In this document: piece by piece, positions 48,910 through 60,499 of the stretch
Numbering within the stretch: the first letter of the stretch is position 1
How the letters are laid out: each line of letters starts with the position of its first letter
Source of the DNA: Pseudoscleropodium purum
Lineage: Eukaryota; Streptophyta; Bryopsida; Hypnales; Brachytheciaceae
Assembly (NCBI GenBank): GCA_963969395.1
Contig: OZ017796.1
Span: 10,914,501 to 10,978,500, forward strand
DNA length: 64,000 bases
Direction of reading: 5' to 3'
The notes under the pieces: generated by a model
The model's input: the letters and a program-made list of their open reading frames with translations, nothing else
What the model was told of the DNA's origin: nothing
The model's database searches: none
Translations under genes and position numbers: made by a program

Positions 48910-49325
48910 AGCTCAATTGCTCATAATTAAATCAAAAGCAAGAAATGTGTTTGACATAGAATTTTAGACCTCATTTAGGCATAGTAGGATAATTTTTTCA
49001 AAAAACTTTGAAATTAATAAAGTTGTGAAATCCAATTAAATTTCATAGACAATACTCCATTTGAGATTTTGAGCCTCTAATAAAAAGATATGGACAAATT
49101 TCAAAGTGGGGTTGGAAGGGGCATTTTTTTTTACATTTTCAAACATCTTCTCTGAAATTTGTCCATATCTTTTTATTAGAGGCTCAAAATCTCAAATGGA
49201 ATATGAAATTTTAATTGATTTTTACAATTTTCTTTTGTACAAGATTTAAAAACATCATCCTACTATGTATAAATGAGGTTTGAAATTTCTTACATTTTGA
49301 CAATGAGCATTAATGCTCTCATCTT
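48910..49325. repeat. Long inverted repeat (foldback) with a perfect 47 bp core stem
   Basis: Arms 49056-49102 and 49154-49200 are exact reverse complements over 47 bp, starting TCCATTTGAGATTTTGAGCC, with a 51-base loop. Imperfect pairing continues outwards: CCTCATTTAGGCATAGTAGGAT near 48971 pairs with the complement of ATCCTACTATGTATAAATGAGG near 49256, and ATTGCTCAT near 48918 with ATGAGCATT near 49303. Total about 400 bp. It is a foldback transposon or MITE with near-identical arms, or an inverted duplication; transcription would give a long hairpin RNA suited to DICER-like processing. Confidence 0.85.
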
Positions 49326-49810
49326 CAAATTATCCCATATATTTTGATGATTCATGACAGAAAATAGATTTCATTATAAAAATGACCTTTACACCCTGCA
49401 TTCCTTCAACTTTCTATGCAAGTTAGAACTAAGATTGGTAAACTAAAATTGAACCTCATCTATTGAAATGATTATTGCAAATTCAATACGTAATGGATTG
49501 ATGCAAAAATATAACTATACAAATTAGGCAAGTAGATACATTTTTTCCAACAAGTTTTTAGTGAATTTGAGTGCTAGATGCAAAAGTTATAGCTTCTCAA
49601 AGTTCATTGCATCCTTGAAATGTACAAAATATGTCTAGGGATTGTTGTTTGGTAAATTTCAATTTGTGAAGTTGTTCAAAAAACTTCTTAAAGACATTAT
49701 TTTATTGTCTTTCCATCTTGTCTAACATCCCACTAGTTGCCTCAAAGAATCCTATCATGGTCAAAACTTCTCAACTAAGTGATGCACTTCTCCATTATAG
49801 AATAAACAAC
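49326..49810. other. AT-rich intergenic, nothing recognised
   Basis: No terminal repeats or coding frame seen. Confidence 0.35.
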
Positions 49811-50083
49811 CATTAGAGGATTTTTGAGGCCAATAAGAGATTGTGAGTTATCATGGCCTAAAAACGTTGTAAACATGCTAAGATCGTTGTTAGCAGTGCA
49901 GCCCGATGTGGTCACAAGAGTGCCATGTCACTTTCCAAAAAAATAAAAAAAATATTCAACTTTTATTTTTCATTTCAAAAACTAAATTTTTTTTTTGACT
50001 CCAACCATCCCCTTTGTTGTGGGGGAACAACGACAGGAATAGGCCCGAAATAGCCCGAAATAGACCTCAAATTTCCTCTAATG
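49811..50083 (-). mobile_element. MITE family M, copy 4
   Basis: Left end CATTAGAGGATTTTTGAGG; right end CCTCAAATTTCCTCTAATG. The inverted ends match over about 20 bp. The internal block, read on the minus strand, gives the family phrase TTTCGGGCCTATTCCTGTCG and the opposite block is CATGTCAC...CCACATCGGG read on plus. 273 bp, no coding frame. A duplicated phrase CCCGAAATAG occurs twice near the right end. Confidence 0.8.
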
Positions 50084-50329
50084 CCTTTTTCTTTACTTTT
50101 TGAGAAAGTGCTAGGTTGGCAATCATTTGAAATTTAGTGAAGCATTGTATTTCTACATTCATTCATTATTTGGACCAAAAAAACACTTTTCAATCATATT
50201 CATACACTTTTTCATTCAAATTTGGCAATTTCATCCACATTTTTAACAAAGATGGAAAATTTCTAGCAAAAAAAATTACTTTTATATATTGAAAAGTTAA
50301 AATTTACTCCGTATTTTGAAATGGTGCGC
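50084..50329. other. AT-rich spacer
   Basis: Nothing recognised between MITE copy 4 and the GC-rich island. Confidence 0.35.
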
Positions 50330-50521
50330 AATTTGGTCCCATGGTGCAAAAAAAAAGGGTTGAGTGTAAAGCGACTCTTACAGGGTTAGTTTCCCATGCA
50401 CATAGAAGATGCCCACCAATCCAAACTGAATTTCATGTCTCTATTTTCTTAAGTCCTTTGAAAAGTGATGGTGTCATAAAAAAAAGCAATGAAGGAATAC
50501 AACCCAATCCGTCTCCACGGG

Positions 50522-50554
50522 CATGGGCTGGGAGCATGGGCTGGGAGCATGGGA
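50522..50554 (+). repeat. 13 bp tandem repeat, 2.5 copies
   Basis: Unit CATGGGCTGGGAG twice, then CATGGGA. Short recent duplication. Confidence 0.75.
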
Positions 50555-52035
50555 GAGAAAACTGCACGTTTCTCTCTCACTCCATACAGTTTGGTTTCAT
50601 TCTATAAAATTAAAGAAAGTAATACATGTCTGCTCTGATATTTACAATTTTGAATCGTTTCTGTGCATCGTGCCAACGAGAGCCAGAAGTATACCAAACA
50701 TGGTAACCTGCGACAACATCATTACGGAGGAATCTAGAATATCCTTCTACAAATGGCGATGGAGATTCAAAGGCTTGAAGCCGGCCATTCCCTTTGCTTT
50801 ATTTTGAGAAGACATAAAAAATCATCGGACTGCATGACTGTATCCAAGTGGGACTGACTATAAATCGAACCACTGCAGTGAGTGTGTTGCAGTGTGATCG
50901 ACGGATCGAATCAGAACCCCGTCACCAGAGAATGACGGAAGCTCGTACTGCAATATAAATATATATATAGAGAGAGAGAAGGGGAAGTTGGAACCGCAAC
51001 ATAATAGGTTAATAGAAGCGCAGATACTCAGGAATGTTGATGTCGAGTCCAAGTTTAGCACCCTCCCAGGCCCCAGCTGCAGGAGTTTTTCATTCCGAGC
51101 CTGCCTGTGGCCTGGCGCACTGGCCTTCAACGGCCACGATGCCACCCATCCCAGCGCACGGGAGGCCACGACCAGGTAGCCCGTCTCGGTCGTCGATCAT
51201 GGCAGCGCGCTCTGTCGTTGAACGTCCACGATGGCACGACCGCCGAGTCGCCCAGGCCCAAATATCTCACCCCCTTGCACAGTTCCGAAAGTCCACATGG
51301 CTGGGACGCTGGGTGGGGCGTTGGATAGAACGGCACCGGCAACGTCGGCCTCGCACTGTTGCAAGGCAAAAAGACAAGCGCGGGTTCCGTTAGGCGGACA
51401 TTAATAGCCTCTGGACAGCTAAATTCCAATAACTGGCAACCGCGGCTCTGCTAAATGGGGCTGCAATAGTGCAACTGGAAATGAATCAGGCAGGGGGCCG
51501 TTGTCGTATGTTCGCAACTGGGACATACTGGGTGGTGGGCAGGTTGCCGGTGACGCAATTAGGTCGACAGCGGAAATATAGTGTTTTCTAAGTCGGGGAT
51601 GGGGGCCCTGCCGCAGTGCCGCCCTGGAAGTCCCCGTCTTTCCATGAACTCTTGACAACTAACGGAGGTCGTGGAAGCCTTCATTGCGGTGGCGGGGGTC
51701 ATCGCAGCAGCAGCAGGAGTAGTAGTACTAATAAAGGTCGTCCTGGGCTCCTGGCTGGGCTGCCCCTTCGAATGGCGATGGGTTGCGCAATTTTCGTAAC
51801 GATGAGGAGATGGGATTTGCCATCTGCAACACTTGGCCTTGGCTGTCTTCCCTTTCTTCTGCGGCTCGTTTTCTCCGGCGTTCCGGCGACCGGTAAGAAC
51901 AGAATCATCCGTCTCGCTACCGGTATCAGATTCGTCACGTCACAACTTCATCATTCTCTGGGGAGGTATACTGGAAAATTGTGATCTTACTACATCTACA
52001 GTGTTACTGTAGTGCGGTACCCGGTTTTGTGTTTC

Positions 52036-52353
52036 ATGGCAAGAGCAACATTCGGAGACGGACCAAATTCGCATAAAAAATTCCGTGTAAGCAAGAAGCA
52101 AGATGTGGAAGTGGCGGATACTTTTTGTCGTGAGGAGACACCTAGCAGTGTGTACCTGTTTGCTTCCGGCACAAGGCACGCCATAGCCCAGTTTTACTGC
52201 AACTGCCCCAACCGACTTCGGTTCAGTTTGTCTGGGAATGGACGTGCCTGGACGTCGTTTGCATATAAAGTAAAAAATGATTTGCTCCAGTTCCATTATT
52301 ACTTTGCAGTGAAGAAGTTTGACACTCCCTGCGTGAAAGTCGGGGTGAACTGA
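52036..52353 (+). CDS. Hypothetical 105-codon frame, no family recognised
   Basis: Begins ATGGCAAGAGCAAC and ends TGA. It encodes a basic peptide with several cysteines (CREE, YCNCPN) and no signal peptide or membrane segment. Codon composition is mixed rather than AT-rich. It sits at the edge of the GC-rich island and no splice partners are evident. I do not recognise the sequence, and an overlapping minus-strand frame of similar length (51940-52296) weakens the case. Confidence 0.15.
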   Translation: MARATFGDGPNSHKKFRVSKKQDVEVADTFCREETPSSVYLFASGTRHAIAQFYCNCPNRLRFSLSGNGRAWTSFAYKVKNDLLQFHYYFAVKKFDTPCVKVGVN

Positions 52354-52380
52354 CCCCCTCGCTCATCTTCCCAAGTCATT

Positions 52381-52810
52381 CCACGGTTCATGTAAAATAA
52401 TAAGACACCCTATTTTGTGCCTAATTAATTTATCCTCTACACTTCTCCTAGCTAATTTGGGGTTTTGATTGCAAACATGAGTTTAAAATTTTAAAATTTT
52501 GTTATGTGTGACAATTTAAAAGATTTAGTATTTTCTTTAGGGATAAGTGACAAGGTCAATTGAGCCATCCTTGCATGCAGAACCCTATGTGGGGATAAGT
52601 CACATCAAGTTCTCCTATGCTACCACTTCCTAATATTGCATTTATAGTATTTTCTTAGAACTAGAAAAGAACATGTCGCAATGCAACAACATGAAAAAGA
52701 TTTGGGAAGATTACAAAATGCTTGAATGTTATTAGGATTTACCAAGAACAAATGAACGGAAAATTATGTGGATGAGAACACAATGGATGAAATTATGACA
52801 CGATTGGTAT
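52381..52810. other. AT-rich intergenic, nothing recognised
   Basis: Short non-coding stretch between the GC-rich island and an A element. Contains a partial repeat of the word GGGATAAGT about 55 bp apart, probably incidental. Confidence 0.35.
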
Positions 52811-53610
52811 TTTATCCCTAAATGCTCAAGTGTCCCCTAGGGGGACACTTGATAGTTTGGGCAAGCTTTTAAGACTTCATTATTTGGCATAATTTTTTGA
52901 ATTTTTTTTCAAGATTGAAAAACAAAATAACCTTTTGAAAATATAATTTTTATTTCAATCAATGCTTGGGAATAAAGGTTATGTCTTCCTAAGTCCAAAA
53001 TAGTCAAAAGGGTACAACCAAAAACGTCATAAAATTTATAGTTTTTCAATAGATTATGAAAAAATTATGGAGCTTCCTATTTTGTCGGCAATCACAAAAT
53101 CTTCTTGAAAAATTAATATACTAGATTTGTTTTTGAGCTCAATTTTCATATTTTTAAAGAAAGGTTCTAGAAGGAAAAATTGATTGTCAGAGCTATTAAT
53201 GATTTAGTTTTTTCTTCTATTTCATATCTTCTCTATTTAATACTTTGTATCTTTTAAAGAATAAAGAGCCCTTCAATTCTTTTTGGATTTTCCACCTAGA
53301 TTCTCAATTCAACTCTTCAACTTCAGTTATTTTTATTCAAAATCTGCAATGCAAAAATTTAAGTTGAGAGGATTGAAAGTCTTACAAACTAGTTTGCTAT
53401 TGTGCCAAAAATTATTATTTTTTCACTTTGCAATCAATGTGGTCAAAGTTTATGAAATTTCTTCCCCACATTTATATACTAGTTTATTATAAGATCCTGC
53501 AATTTTATATCCAAAATAAAATAAAAATTGAAAGTTTATAGTCTTTGAACTAGAAATGGCAATATTGAGTATTTTTCATGAAAGAAAGACCTACTGCCTT
53601 TAGGGGGTAA
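52811..53610 (+). mobile_element. TTAA element, family A, copy A7 (worn)
   Basis: The left end reads TTTATCCCTAAATGCTCAAG and the right end GCCTTTAGGGGGTAATA, both worn forms of the TTAACCCCTAAAGGAC terminus. The interior follows the family A order: AGGGGGACACTTGATAGTTTGGGC, a GGGAATAAAGGTTATG phrase, AAAGAATAAAGAG, TATAAGATCCTGCAAT and GAAATGGCAATATTGAG. About 800 bp against about 920 for full copies. Confidence 0.65.
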
Positions 53611-55199
53611 TAAAAGAAATAGGCCCCAAGATGTATATATTTGATTGGATAGCTCCTTTACATCAATATTTTAAATAGATGTGCTAAGATTTTCTTGAAA
53701 GGGAAAGTAAATATGCCAACTACTTGTACACCCTTGTAAGATATTTTCACTCAAAGACTAATGGAGCGAGTGGAATGTTTCCTTAAATACATCAAATCCT
53801 CTTATATTACTACTCTTTCATACCACATATTGATACATTCTTAGAATATGATAAATGTGATAAACAAAGATGTTCTTAAAGGGCTATCCTAATAGTATAA
53901 AAAAGATCCAACTATTAAACATTAACACATAATATTTTTCACAAGTGGCATGAGATCCAACTTCAAAAGTTGAATTTGCTCTAAAAAATGAGAAACAATT
54001 GTTTTGTTTAAGATTTGTCTAACTTTGTTCTCTAAAAGGATCACTTTGATTTGAAGATTGGTCACTAATCAACATGCCTTTAGGTGAATAAAGGTCACAA
54101 CATTGGATTCGAATTCAAATTTTGTTTTAAACAAAAAATTTATACTTTAAAGACTTTTCATATCATACATAATTAAAGTAAACAAATTGACTAAATGTTG
54201 CTATTCACTTGTTTAGAAATATCTCTAAAACTAAAACATGTGCAACATTCAATGGCAAATTTATATTCATATTTTGGACCAAAGCAATAATTTCTTTTTG
54301 GTTTGGAAAATTGATTGTGTCTATAATTTAAAAGATGTAAAATAAAAGAAACATGAATTGAGGATTAAAAAAGGAGGATAGACTTTCGAAAAACTAAAAA
54401 GTTATGCATCAAGCAAATTGCTCTTTGAGGAACATAATTATTTTTATAACTAATTGGTGAATATATATATATATAGTGATGTTTACAATGGAACAAGAAT
54501 GTGAAAGAAGGAAATTGAAGCTAATAACATCACACCAACCAATAAATAAGATTGTATAGGAGAATGCCATTTAAACTATGAGTTAAAAAAACTTCCAATG
54601 AAGAAGATTCCCCTCTATAATTCTTGATGAGGAGGGCCTTCCTTGACATAAAGCATTCAATATAAATACTCCTACACAATATAATGAAATTAGGTTGCCC
54701 CACACTAATTTCTCAACTTTAGACATTATATAAACATTTTAAAGTTATTGTGCAAAAATGCATTACTTTTGAATTAGGTTTTGTTATAATTGGGACTACT
54801 GAATCTCTATGTGTACAGATGAAAAAAGAATTTGAAATATTTTTTGACTTTAATGACTTGTAAAGTAACTTTCTTGATGTAAGGCAATCTAATTATCATG
54901 GCAGCCTAATTTCATTGTTTTGTGTAGTGAACAAATGACAATTCTTCAATACTTGGTTACAAAAAAAAAAAAAAACAAAACATTCTATTGCATAATCCTT
55001 TGGGGGATTGCATTGTGAAATTGCCTATGGTGCTTTCCAAAGGTTACATAAAATTATATAATCACACAACAGTCCTCTTCCCCATGTTGTGAAGGTATTA
55101 TGCTTTGTGAGATATCTAAAAGAGACTTAATATGAGTTAATTCAAAAATTGTGTTTGCATTAGAAGAGTTGGGTGGGGTGTGGGTGCTTGATTATCCTC
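53611..55199. other. AT-rich intergenic, nothing recognised
   Basis: No coding frame and no terminal repeats noticed. Contains a short (TA)n run at 54461-54475 and an A-run at 54961-54974. Confidence 0.4.
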
Positions 55200-56070
55200 C
55201 CTTGGTAAGTAAGTGAACACAACTAGGTCTTTAGTTTTTATCCACTTTTTTAATTTAAGGGGGTGTTGTGAGCACGGTCCATTGTGCCTTCCAAGCAATG
55301 GATCTTGCTATTGTTTCCTATTTTCGTGGATGGATACAAAAATGCTCAGAGGCACAAGTGATGCAACAACCAGTTACTATCAACTATCAAATTACTTAGA
55401 GTGCCAAAATGAATCCTACGGTATTGAAGACCTACCTACGTGATTTTCTATGTCAAATCCCTTAAATTGAATCCTATATGTGACTACAGTTCTTTCCTAG
55501 CTATGTGGGGGTTAGTCCCCTCGACCCTCCTAACTACTTACTATATGATTGGATCTTCCTAAGTTGCGTTAACTTTTGGTTTGATAGTCCAGATTAATGA
55601 TTGTTGCCAGCTTAGTGGCTTACCTCACTACTACAGGGGTTTGGTGTAAGCTTGTCCATGTCCACATAAACTTCCTTTAGTTCCATCGGGGCCCTTGAAT
55701 TCCACCTCTTTTCTTTCCCTTCTTCCTTCTTTTCTTTCCAGCCTTGTCCTTTGATGCTAATACTATTCCACCAAGAACCTTAATGGAGGCCTTATACATT
55801 GTAGCCTTGCCTTACGGGGCCCCTTAATACCTCCTTCCAAGCTTACAAAAGTCTTACACTCATCATACTAATCCTACTTTCAATGGTCACCATGCAAGCC
55901 CATAGAGTCCCTACCTAATCTAATTACTATACCACTATTCACCTTCTTCTTCTTGTCCTCTATTTCACTCTCCCCTTCTCTAGTCCTCTTCCATAACGTG
56001 CGGTGGACCTTGGTTGGTGAGAAAGAGAGGTGGTTTGTGTGTGCAAGGTAATGTAGAAATGTTCCCTTCT

Positions 56071-56156
56071 TCTTCTTCTCTTTTCCCCCCTTCTTTTCTC
56101 CTCCTTTTCTTTCTTCTCCTCTTCTTCTCCCTCTCTTCTCTTCTCCCTTTTTCTTT
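56071..56156 (+). repeat. Polypyrimidine tract
   Basis: About 86 bases almost wholly C and T, with TTC and CTC runs. Such tracts occur in retroelement leaders and polypurine regions (minus strand), but no element boundary is visible next to it. Confidence 0.6.
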
Positions 56157-56610
56157 TAATACCTGGAGTGGCTTCCTAACCCTCTATGACTGTTGGACCT
56201 CCATGAAGCCCATGGACTATTGGACCTCTCCGAACCCCTAGGCTGCGGACCTAGCCCAATACTCGTGCACTACGGACTAGCCTAGTACCTAGCTGCAGAT
56301 CCTAGGGTGTGTTAAGCTTATAGGAGTGTTAAAAACTCAAATAGGGGTGTTGGAAGCTAATGGAGGTGTTGTCTCGGGTTCCTTCAACGGAATCCACTTA
56401 CTCAATAAAAATTGGACTTGTTGGGCGTAGTAGTATTGATAGGTCAAGGCTTTGGCGTCCCGGCCTAGGGCTGAACTACTAGGGGAATTACTGCTCCTAA
56501 CCTTGGAGCTAGGACCTTCCCTCTAATCTATCGCTAATTTTAGAAGCTAAACTTTTGACATTTCTAAGCACATTTTGGAAACTAAACTTTGGAGTTTTTG
56601 TGCCAAGGGG

Positions 56611-56846
56611 GTTCAAAGCTCCGCCGCCATGTTGGTTTTAACACCAATGGTAGGACTTGGAGTGCCTTGGGGGTTTGTAGCTTTGTTGTATCAAACCTTT
56701 TAACACCTACAGTAGGACTAGTGTTTAGCCAAGAGTTCAAAGCTTCACCACCCTGGGAGGGGACTGTTTAACAAGGGATTGGTTTAAACAAAGGAAGAAA
56801 GGGGTCTCCTAGAAGTTACACCACAAGGGTTCGAAGCTTCGCCATC
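56611..56846 (+). repeat. Three spaced copies of an 18 bp motif GTTCRAAGCTYCRCCRYC
   Basis: Copies at 56611-56628, 56734-56751 and 56829-56846, spaced 123 and 95 bp. The first two are preceded or followed by a shared TTTAACACC...AGTAGGACT phrase, so this is a worn tandem repeat of roughly 100-120 bp inside the retroelement-like stretch. Confidence 0.6.
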
Positions 56847-58570
56847 GTAGAAGGAGACCACTCCACAAGGACAATTCTAAGAAAAAGTTAGTTACTCCAA
56901 ATGTGCACCTAAATAGAATAAGAGTTGATAGTCAAATAAACCCCTCCCAATGACGTCACTCACGCATTAAAGGCCCCCCAAAGCGGCGGCGCCAAGGTAT
57001 GGAGGGGGGGTTGCTTCAAGATTAGAACAAAATATCCAAAAAAAACTTTTTAACCCACACAAGTGACTTACAAGGTACAAACAAGGCCCCAAACTTGGCC
57101 ACTTAGCACATGGACGTACATAAGGGCAAGGTAGAATGAACCAAAAGGCCCTTCTAAAGCTCGAGAAACAACAATGAGCGAAAAGTGCTCCGAAAACACC
57201 ATAGGGGAGCTTTTGGCTTCAAATGCCAAGAGAAGTCCAAAATAACTTGGACCTGTGGACTCAACAACAATTGAAGGGGGTGATTTTAGAGAGGGAAATG
57301 GGGCCCTTAAATAGGTTTCAAGGAACCACTCCACCTCCTAAACTCCTACTAGTAACCTTATGAACTCAAATTTTCATCCTTATCTTCAAAGATTTTTATT
57401 CTACTCCTAATTTTTTAATTATTTACCACATGTTGGACCAACATCCTAACTTTTGGAGATTAACTTCAAATGTCAAATAGATTGCACCGTTGGCTCTAGA
57501 ACACCATTTTTAATTTGATCCCCTTTGACCCCTATACCAAGACCAAAAACCAACAAAAGCTAGTATGGATAAAAATCCAAGTTGGAGTAAATACCCAAAT
57601 CTTGGTGGTTCCTTGTTTTGAGAAAAGTAACTAGCATGTGGTCTCTAGTAGGTGTAAGGGAGTAAGAAAAGTCCCCTTGTTGACTTCAATCTGCTGTCAT
57701 GTGCTCTTGGAGCACCGGTCAAAGTCGCGGGGTATTGGTATGTGATTAATTCCGAGGTATCGGACCTCTACCGGAATCTTACTGCTATCAGATGCCATGA
57801 AATTTGGTGGAGCACATTATTAGTATAAGACAAGCTAATCTAATTTTTAGTGAGATTTTATTGCAACTTGGGTCATTTCTACGAAATTCCGGTTGGAGGT
57901 TAGAACAATTGACCGCCTAGATGGAAGTCTTTTGCAAGTTAGAAGATGTCGGGAATTTCCATCAAACTGCTTAGGGAGTCTCATAAGAGGTGTATAGGTC
58001 TGTTTTGTCCTTGGCACACTCGGTCAGTGAGACCCAAAATGGCATCTCCTTGCGTTTGTTGATGGTGCAAGAATCTTTTGTAGATGAAAGAATCTTGGGA
58101 AGCCAACTTCACAATTGGACTTCTAGTATGGTGTTTTTCCTAGAACACCATCCTTGGGCAGTAGATTCCTCCACAGCTCCATTCTTTAGTTGTGGCACCT
58201 ATATACCAATAATTGAAATTTCTAGGGACTCAACAGTCTAATGGAGAATTCAAAATTTAATTCTAAGACCCAACCTATTGGCCTTGCTATGGATCCCTTA
58301 GACCGACTTAGCCATGAATTGCCACATTCATAGGGGAGATTAGCCCTTAAGGGTCGTGTGACTCAAACCTATAAAACCAACTATCTTGTGATCCTTCTAC
58401 TATTTCCAAGCTGGTTTTAGGGGAGTTCTACATATACAATCAAATTTAGACCAAATACTATATTGGATATGTTACAACCCTATTTTGGTTCTACACTCTT
58501 TATAGGATTTTTTTGTATACTTTTGTCTACTCTAATTTGCGGTTTAAAACAAAAGAAAATCTATGAGTCC

Positions 58571-58856
58571 TAAATGACAAATTGGGAGCTCACATGGGGT
58601 GGGGGTGGGGGGCAGAAAGGTCATTTCAAGCCTATGTTCCCCGCAGTTCCCCTCCCACAATTAAAGAATGCCATGTTGTCAAAATTACAAAATTTAATTT
58701 AATTCAATTCTTAAAATTTTAAAAATGATTTTTTTTCAAATAAAAAATGATGTGGTAGTTGTTGTGCCATGTTAGACAACAACTACTATGAGTTCCAATG
58801 GGCTGAAAACCTTGGGGAACTCATAGCCCTCCATACTAGGTAAATTTCATCTAATG
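58571..58856 (+). mobile_element. MITE family M, copy 5 (degenerate)
   Basis: Contains the internal family signature (TTTCAAGCCTATGTTCCCCGC), the AT-rich centre and the second conserved block GATGTGGTAGTTGTTGTGCC, in the same order as in the copies at 6354 and 12157. The right end CATCTAATG is recognisable; the left end is worn, so the start is approximate. Confidence 0.5.
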
Positions 58857-59339
58857 ACCAAAGAGACATAGAAGACAAGTTTGTTCATTATGTGGGGCCC
58901 CTTTTCAAGGATACAAAAGGGACATTTATATCATTCATAAACAATGTTGTGCAATGTGGGAGCTAATTTTCAACATGAACTATGATAAATGGGAAGTTTC
59001 ACTAGACTTGCGGAACATCTTGTCATTCCAAGCCAAATTTTCCAATGCTTTTCTTTCCTTTTAAGTTAAGGTAGACCAATCCATTTCTATTTCTTGCCCA
59101 ATTATGTCCCCTACTTTTAACCCCAAGTCCATTTAGAAAAATATCCAAATCTGTTCATTTTTTTGACAAAATCAGTGAACTTATATCTCTAAGGGGTAAC
59201 GTGTCATTCATTATTGGTGAGTACTTAAGGTGGTTATGGGTTGTTTATGAGATGTTTATGGCTTCACTTTATGGATGGTTTTGTAATTTCAAGGCAGACC
59301 ACTTCAGAAATTTACAGAAATAACAATTTTAATTGAAAA
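58857..59339. other. AT-rich intergenic, nothing recognised
   Basis: No frames, no terminal repeats and no family similarity noticed. Confidence 0.4.
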
Positions 59340-60499
59340 ATTATAAATGCACTTGGGTTTGATTTGTGAAAGAATTTCACACCTCCGAAAAATCTATGTG
59401 CCCCTTGTGGAGTTGGCCCCAAGATCAATTCAGATTGCAAATCAGGGTGGTAATACTGTAATAGGCTTGTTGTCTACCTTACATACCCCAATTGGAAACC
59501 TTTTTGATTTCCGAAGCAGTAGTAAAACTGTTTTCGGAAACAGCCAGCCAGCCAGCCCGCCCACCATGACCGGGCATCCACCGGCAAATGATTGTCAACG
59601 AATAAACAATGGCGTGGTGGCATGTTCATGACTTCATGCTTTCAGTTCCGTTCAGGCATGTTGGGAGAGCCGATCTCTACAGTTCGATTTCGCCAGCCGG
59701 GGACGAGAGTAATAACTGAAGCTCGTAATTCAATGAGCAAGCAAGCCCGCTCGCCTCACTTAAACAAGCATAGATCTACTACTCCGGAGTTTTATATAGT
59801 ATTCCATCTCTGACGGAATTGGATTGTGTCTGTGACGGGAGGGGTCCAGGAAATCATCCCTCCTGCTCCCCTGGCTGGCGAGCGCAACTGAACTGCGCTG
59901 AAGCTCCGCCGGGGGCAAGAGCAACAGTGGAGGAGTGACTCACAGTTGAGGAAGAAGACTGCTGTATCTACTGTAACGTAGGCCACTGGGATATTATTAT
60001 GGGACATTGAAGAAGGGTATTAATGGCGAAGAGGCCTTGGCGGTCAGCATAACTTCCTCCCACAGGGCGCGCACTTGGCTGCCCGTGCAACACTGCACTT
60101 TTCCACCACCACGCACATTTCACACGGAATCCGCTCCCGCGGCCGCTCTGGCTGCTCGATCACATGGCTGCTCCTTTTTCCTTCAATTGTTGGAAGAAGG
60201 ACTCCTGGCGGGGGCTACGCTACCCTCACCGCCCCTTGCATCGTGGATATCCCGGGACGGTTTTTATAGGAAAAACAGGGCTTTTGGAACAAAAGCGAAG
60301 CGGAAAAGCAACTGGGATGGGGAACCATTGGTGCTGGAGTGCAGTCCTAGTCACGGCGAGCTCCGCTTTACTATTCCATCTCAGCAAGTGTGTGTGGGTC
60401 AGTGAGTCAGTGAGTGAGAGCTTTTGTTTCGTTTCAGCCCATTTGCGCAGGTTCACACTAATTGCGTTGGTTTAGGTAGAGTTCTCCAGGCAGTTTGCT
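59340..60499. other. GC-richer single-copy island, possible promoter or first-exon remnant
   Basis: CpG-containing DNA with a TATA-like TTATATAG at about 59790, a CAGC(C) run at 59541-59564 and several overlapping short frames on both strands. None of the frames starts at a good ATG and resembles a family; the 132-codon frame at 60007 would have to start at TTG. It could be an upstream exon or promoter of a neighbouring gene or a non-coding transcript. Confidence 0.3.
59541..59564. repeat. Short CAGC microsatellite
   Basis: Three to four tandem CAGC units followed by CCGCCCACC in the GC-rich island. Confidence 0.6.

Larger units (their letters stand above)
50330..52380. other. GC-richer single-copy island with overlapping short frames
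   Basis: CpG-containing sequence in strong contrast to its surroundings. Many short frames overlap on both strands, which is typical of GC-rich non-coding DNA because stop codons are rarer. One AGC/AGT run lies at about 51703-51730. It may be a promoter, an exon cluster of an unrecognised gene or a remnant. Confidence 0.3.
55200..58500. mobile_element. GC-richer retroelement-like stretch, non-coding, limits unresolved
   Basis: This 3.3 kb differs sharply from the AT-rich DNA on both sides: pyrimidine tracts (56071-56156), phrases such as gggcgtagtag and cggcctaggg, and repeated internal motifs. It looks like LTR or untranslated sequence of a retroelement but I see no primer-binding site, no gag/pol frame and no matched TG...CA ends with a duplication. 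TGTTACAACCC at about 58469 resembles an LTR start and GTGTTGTGAGCACGG at about 55263 could be another. It could also be a large non-coding region of another element. Confidence 0.3.

Noticed and set aside
50341..50385. GAGTGTAAAGCGACTCTTACAG as a further end of element H
   Set aside because: Resembles the H terminus over about 15 bases only and no opposite end was found.
60007..60405. 132-codon plus-strand frame in the GC-rich island
   Set aside because: It opens at TTG without an in-frame ATG near the start, overlaps long frames in other phases, and matches no family.
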